This document shows positions 6,615-7,591 of a stretch of DNA of 7,591 nt, piece after piece. Each line of letters begins with the position of its first letter. Positions within the stretch are counted from its first letter, which is position 1. The stretch is from an uncultured cyanobacterium (GTDB lineage: Bacteria; Cyanobacteriota; Cyanobacteriia; PCC-6307; Cyanobiaceae), in NCBI GenBank assembly GCA_903934745.1, contig CAIZOZ010000424.1:1-7591 (forward strand). The letters run 5' to 3'. Made by a program: the position numbers and the translations under genes. The notes below the pieces were generated by a model that saw nothing but the letters and a program-made list of their open reading frames with translations, did no database searches and was not told the origin of the DNA.

Positions 6615-6908
6615 CTAGGAACCACCCCCAACAATGGTGACGATCTCCAACACGTCGGATTCCACCACTGCCTGGGCGCTCCAGTGCTGGCGGGGCAGGA
6701 TTTCACCGTTGAACTCCACCACCACCAGCTGGGGGCGATAGCCGAGGCTTTCGAGCACCTGCACCAGCGTCTGCCCCGCGGCACACCGGCGCCTGTCGCC
6801 GTTCACCTGAATTTCCACCGCGGCCGCTCCCTCGCCGCCCGCTTCCTCGGCAGTCCCGGCCTCGCCTGCCGTTCCTGCGCCAGCGCCACTGGCCTGGTGC
6901 CTGCTCAT
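6615..6908 (-). CDS. thiS: Sulfur carrier protein ThiS
   Basis: ThiS is a small ubiquitin-fold protein whose C-terminal glycine is adenylated and converted to a thiocarboxylate, then delivers sulfur to ThiG in thiazole synthesis for thiamine. The core from VEIQVNGD (31-38) through QTLVQVLESLGY (46-57) and VVEFNGEILPR (63-73) to LEIVTIVGGGS (87-97) fits the family. It ends Gly-Gly-Gly-Ser, whereas ThiS normally ends in Gly-Gly. The ATG at 6908 overlaps the thiE stop in ATGA, but residues 1-30 are an Ala/Gly/Glu-rich extension absent from the usual protein of about 66 residues. GTG at 6818, with GAGGGAG eight bases upstream, would give 67 residues and may be the true start. Neither ThiG nor ThiF is in the window. 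Confidence 0.88.
   Translation of the reverse strand: MSRHQASGAGAGTAGEAGTAEEAGGEGAAAVEIQVNGDRRRCAAGQTLVQVLESLGYRPQLVVVEFNGEILPRQHWSAQAVVESDVLEIVTIVGGGS
6816..6833 (-). promoter_or_regulatory. Alternative ThiS start (GTG 6818) with Shine-Dalgarno sequence
   Basis: On the minus strand, GAGGGAG (6833-6827) precedes an in-frame GTG (6818-6816) by eight bases. The predicted protein begins MEIQVNGD and is 67 residues, which fits the usual ThiS size, so this site competes with ATG 6908 for the real start. Confidence 0.45.
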
Positions 6909-7591
6909 GCCTCGGCCTCCAGAGCTGCCAGCAGGGCCTTGGTGGCCGCGGCGGGATCGGCAGCTTCGGTGATCGCCCGCACCACCGCCACCCGCGTGCC
7001 GCCCGCCGCCCGCACCGCCGCCAGGTTGGTGCTGTCGATGCCGCCGATGGCGAAGCAGGGGATCGGTGCTTCCGCCGCCGCCTGGCTCACGTAGGCGAGC
7101 CCCACCGGCTCGCGGCCGGGTTTGGTGGGGGTGGCCTTGACCGGCCCCACCCCCACGTAATCGCAGCCGTCGCTCACCGCTTGCCGCAGCTGCTCAATCC
7201 GGTGGGTGCTGCGGCCGATCAAGCGCTCGGGCCCCAGCAGCCGGCGGGCGACGGCCGGCGGCAGATCCCCCTGGCCCAGGTGCACCCCATCGGCCTCCAC
7301 CGCCAGGGCGATGTCGATGCGGTCGTTGATCAGAAACAGGGCGCCGGCCTGGGCGCAGAGGGTTTTGAGCCGGCGGGCCTGCTGCAGGCGCTGGAAATCA
7401 TCGAGGGGGGCGGCGGCTGTCGCACCTGGGCTGCCGGGCTCCTTGGCCCGGTATTGAACCAGCCGTACGCCCGCCGCCAGGGCGGCCGCCACCACAGCCT
7501 CCAGATTCGGCACCGGACTGGTGACCAGATAGAGGTGAGCGCGGCGCAGCAGCTCCCGCCGTCCCAGGCCCAGCCGTGAGGCCTGGATCAG
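6905..7591 (-). CDS. thiE: Thiamine phosphate synthase ThiE, 5' end outside window
   Basis: ThiE joins hydroxymethylpyrimidine diphosphate and thiazole phosphate to make thiamine monophosphate on a TIM barrel. The 228 residues present show YLVTSP at 21-26, VQYRAKE at 45-51, LFLINDRIDIALAVEADGVHLGQGDLP at 85-111, IGRSTH at 125-130, DYVGVGPVKATPTKPG at 144-159 and FAIGGIDSTN at 180-189, the expected phosphate- and substrate-binding loops. The frame is open to the right edge with LIQASRLGLGRRELLRR before the barrel. No start is needed inside the window; the GTG at 7513 would delete the first strand and is unlikely. This fits the longer cyanobacterial ThiE, which carries an extra N-terminal domain (ThiD2-like), but that domain lies outside. 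The stop overlaps the thiS ATG. Confidence 0.95.
   Translation of the reverse strand: MIQASRLGLGRRELLRRAHLYLVTSPVPNLEAVVAAALAAGVRLVQYRAKEPGSPGATAAAPLDDFQRLQQARRLKTLCAQAGALFLINDRIDIALAVEADGVHLGQGDLPPAVARRLLGPERLIGRSTHRIEQLRQAVSDGCDYVGVGPVKATPTKPGREPVGLAYVSQAAAEAPIPCFAIGGIDSTNLAAVRAAGGTRVAVVRAITEAADPAAATKALLAALEAEA

Noticed and set aside
7513..7591. TPP riboswitch or thiE start at the right edge
   Set aside because: The thiE frame is open to the edge and codes for conserved residues before the barrel, so any leader lies outside the window.

Overview
This 7.6 kb window looks like chromosomal core DNA from a GC-rich unicellular cyanobacterium of the Synechococcus/Cyanobium type. The strongest lineage markers are a CpcS/CpeS-family phycobiliprotein lyase, a TIGR03792-family (cyanobacterial) protein, a LarB/CpmA-like protein and a cyanobacterial DUF1517 membrane protein. 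The genus is an inference. I see no phage, insertion sequence, CRISPR, tRNA or rRNA sequence.

Layout. At the left edge, an unrecognised protein with a long Ala/Pro-rich tail (1-627, +) ends two bases from the 3' end of a convergent hypothetical gene (630-1187, -). A 123-base divergent gap (1188-1310) then precedes a six-gene plus-strand block: era (ribosome-assembly GTPase), a CpcS/CpeS-like bilin lyase, trmD (tRNA m1G37 methyltransferase), ispF (MEP isoprenoid pathway), a TIGR03792-family protein, and larB/cpmA. Genes in this block are tightly packed. The lyase follows era by 17 bases. The lyase and trmD overlap by ATGA. The TIGR03792 gene and larB share one base in TGATG. The only sizeable gaps are the 81 bases before ispF and the 71 bases before the TIGR03792 gene.

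A minus-strand group runs in from the right edge: thiE (5' end outside the window, frame open to the edge), thiS (ATGA overlap with thiE), then a secreted or membrane DUF1517 protein 26 bases further on. That last gene converges on larB with an 11-base gap.

Functionally the plus block joins translation housekeeping (era, trmD), pigment assembly (lyase), isoprenoid supply (ispF) and a nickel-pincer cofactor/circadian-output family member (larB/cpmA). thiE and thiS belong to thiamine synthesis. No clearly new multi-gene system is visible. The points worth a second look are a Pro/Ala-rich insert inside the Era GTPase domain, a ThiS that ends Gly-Gly-Gly-Ser instead of a bare Gly-Gly, two possible ThiS starts, a Glu where E. 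coli TrmD has its catalytic Asp, a CAG-triplet run interrupted by the trmD stop codon, and the coupled TIGR03792-larB pair.
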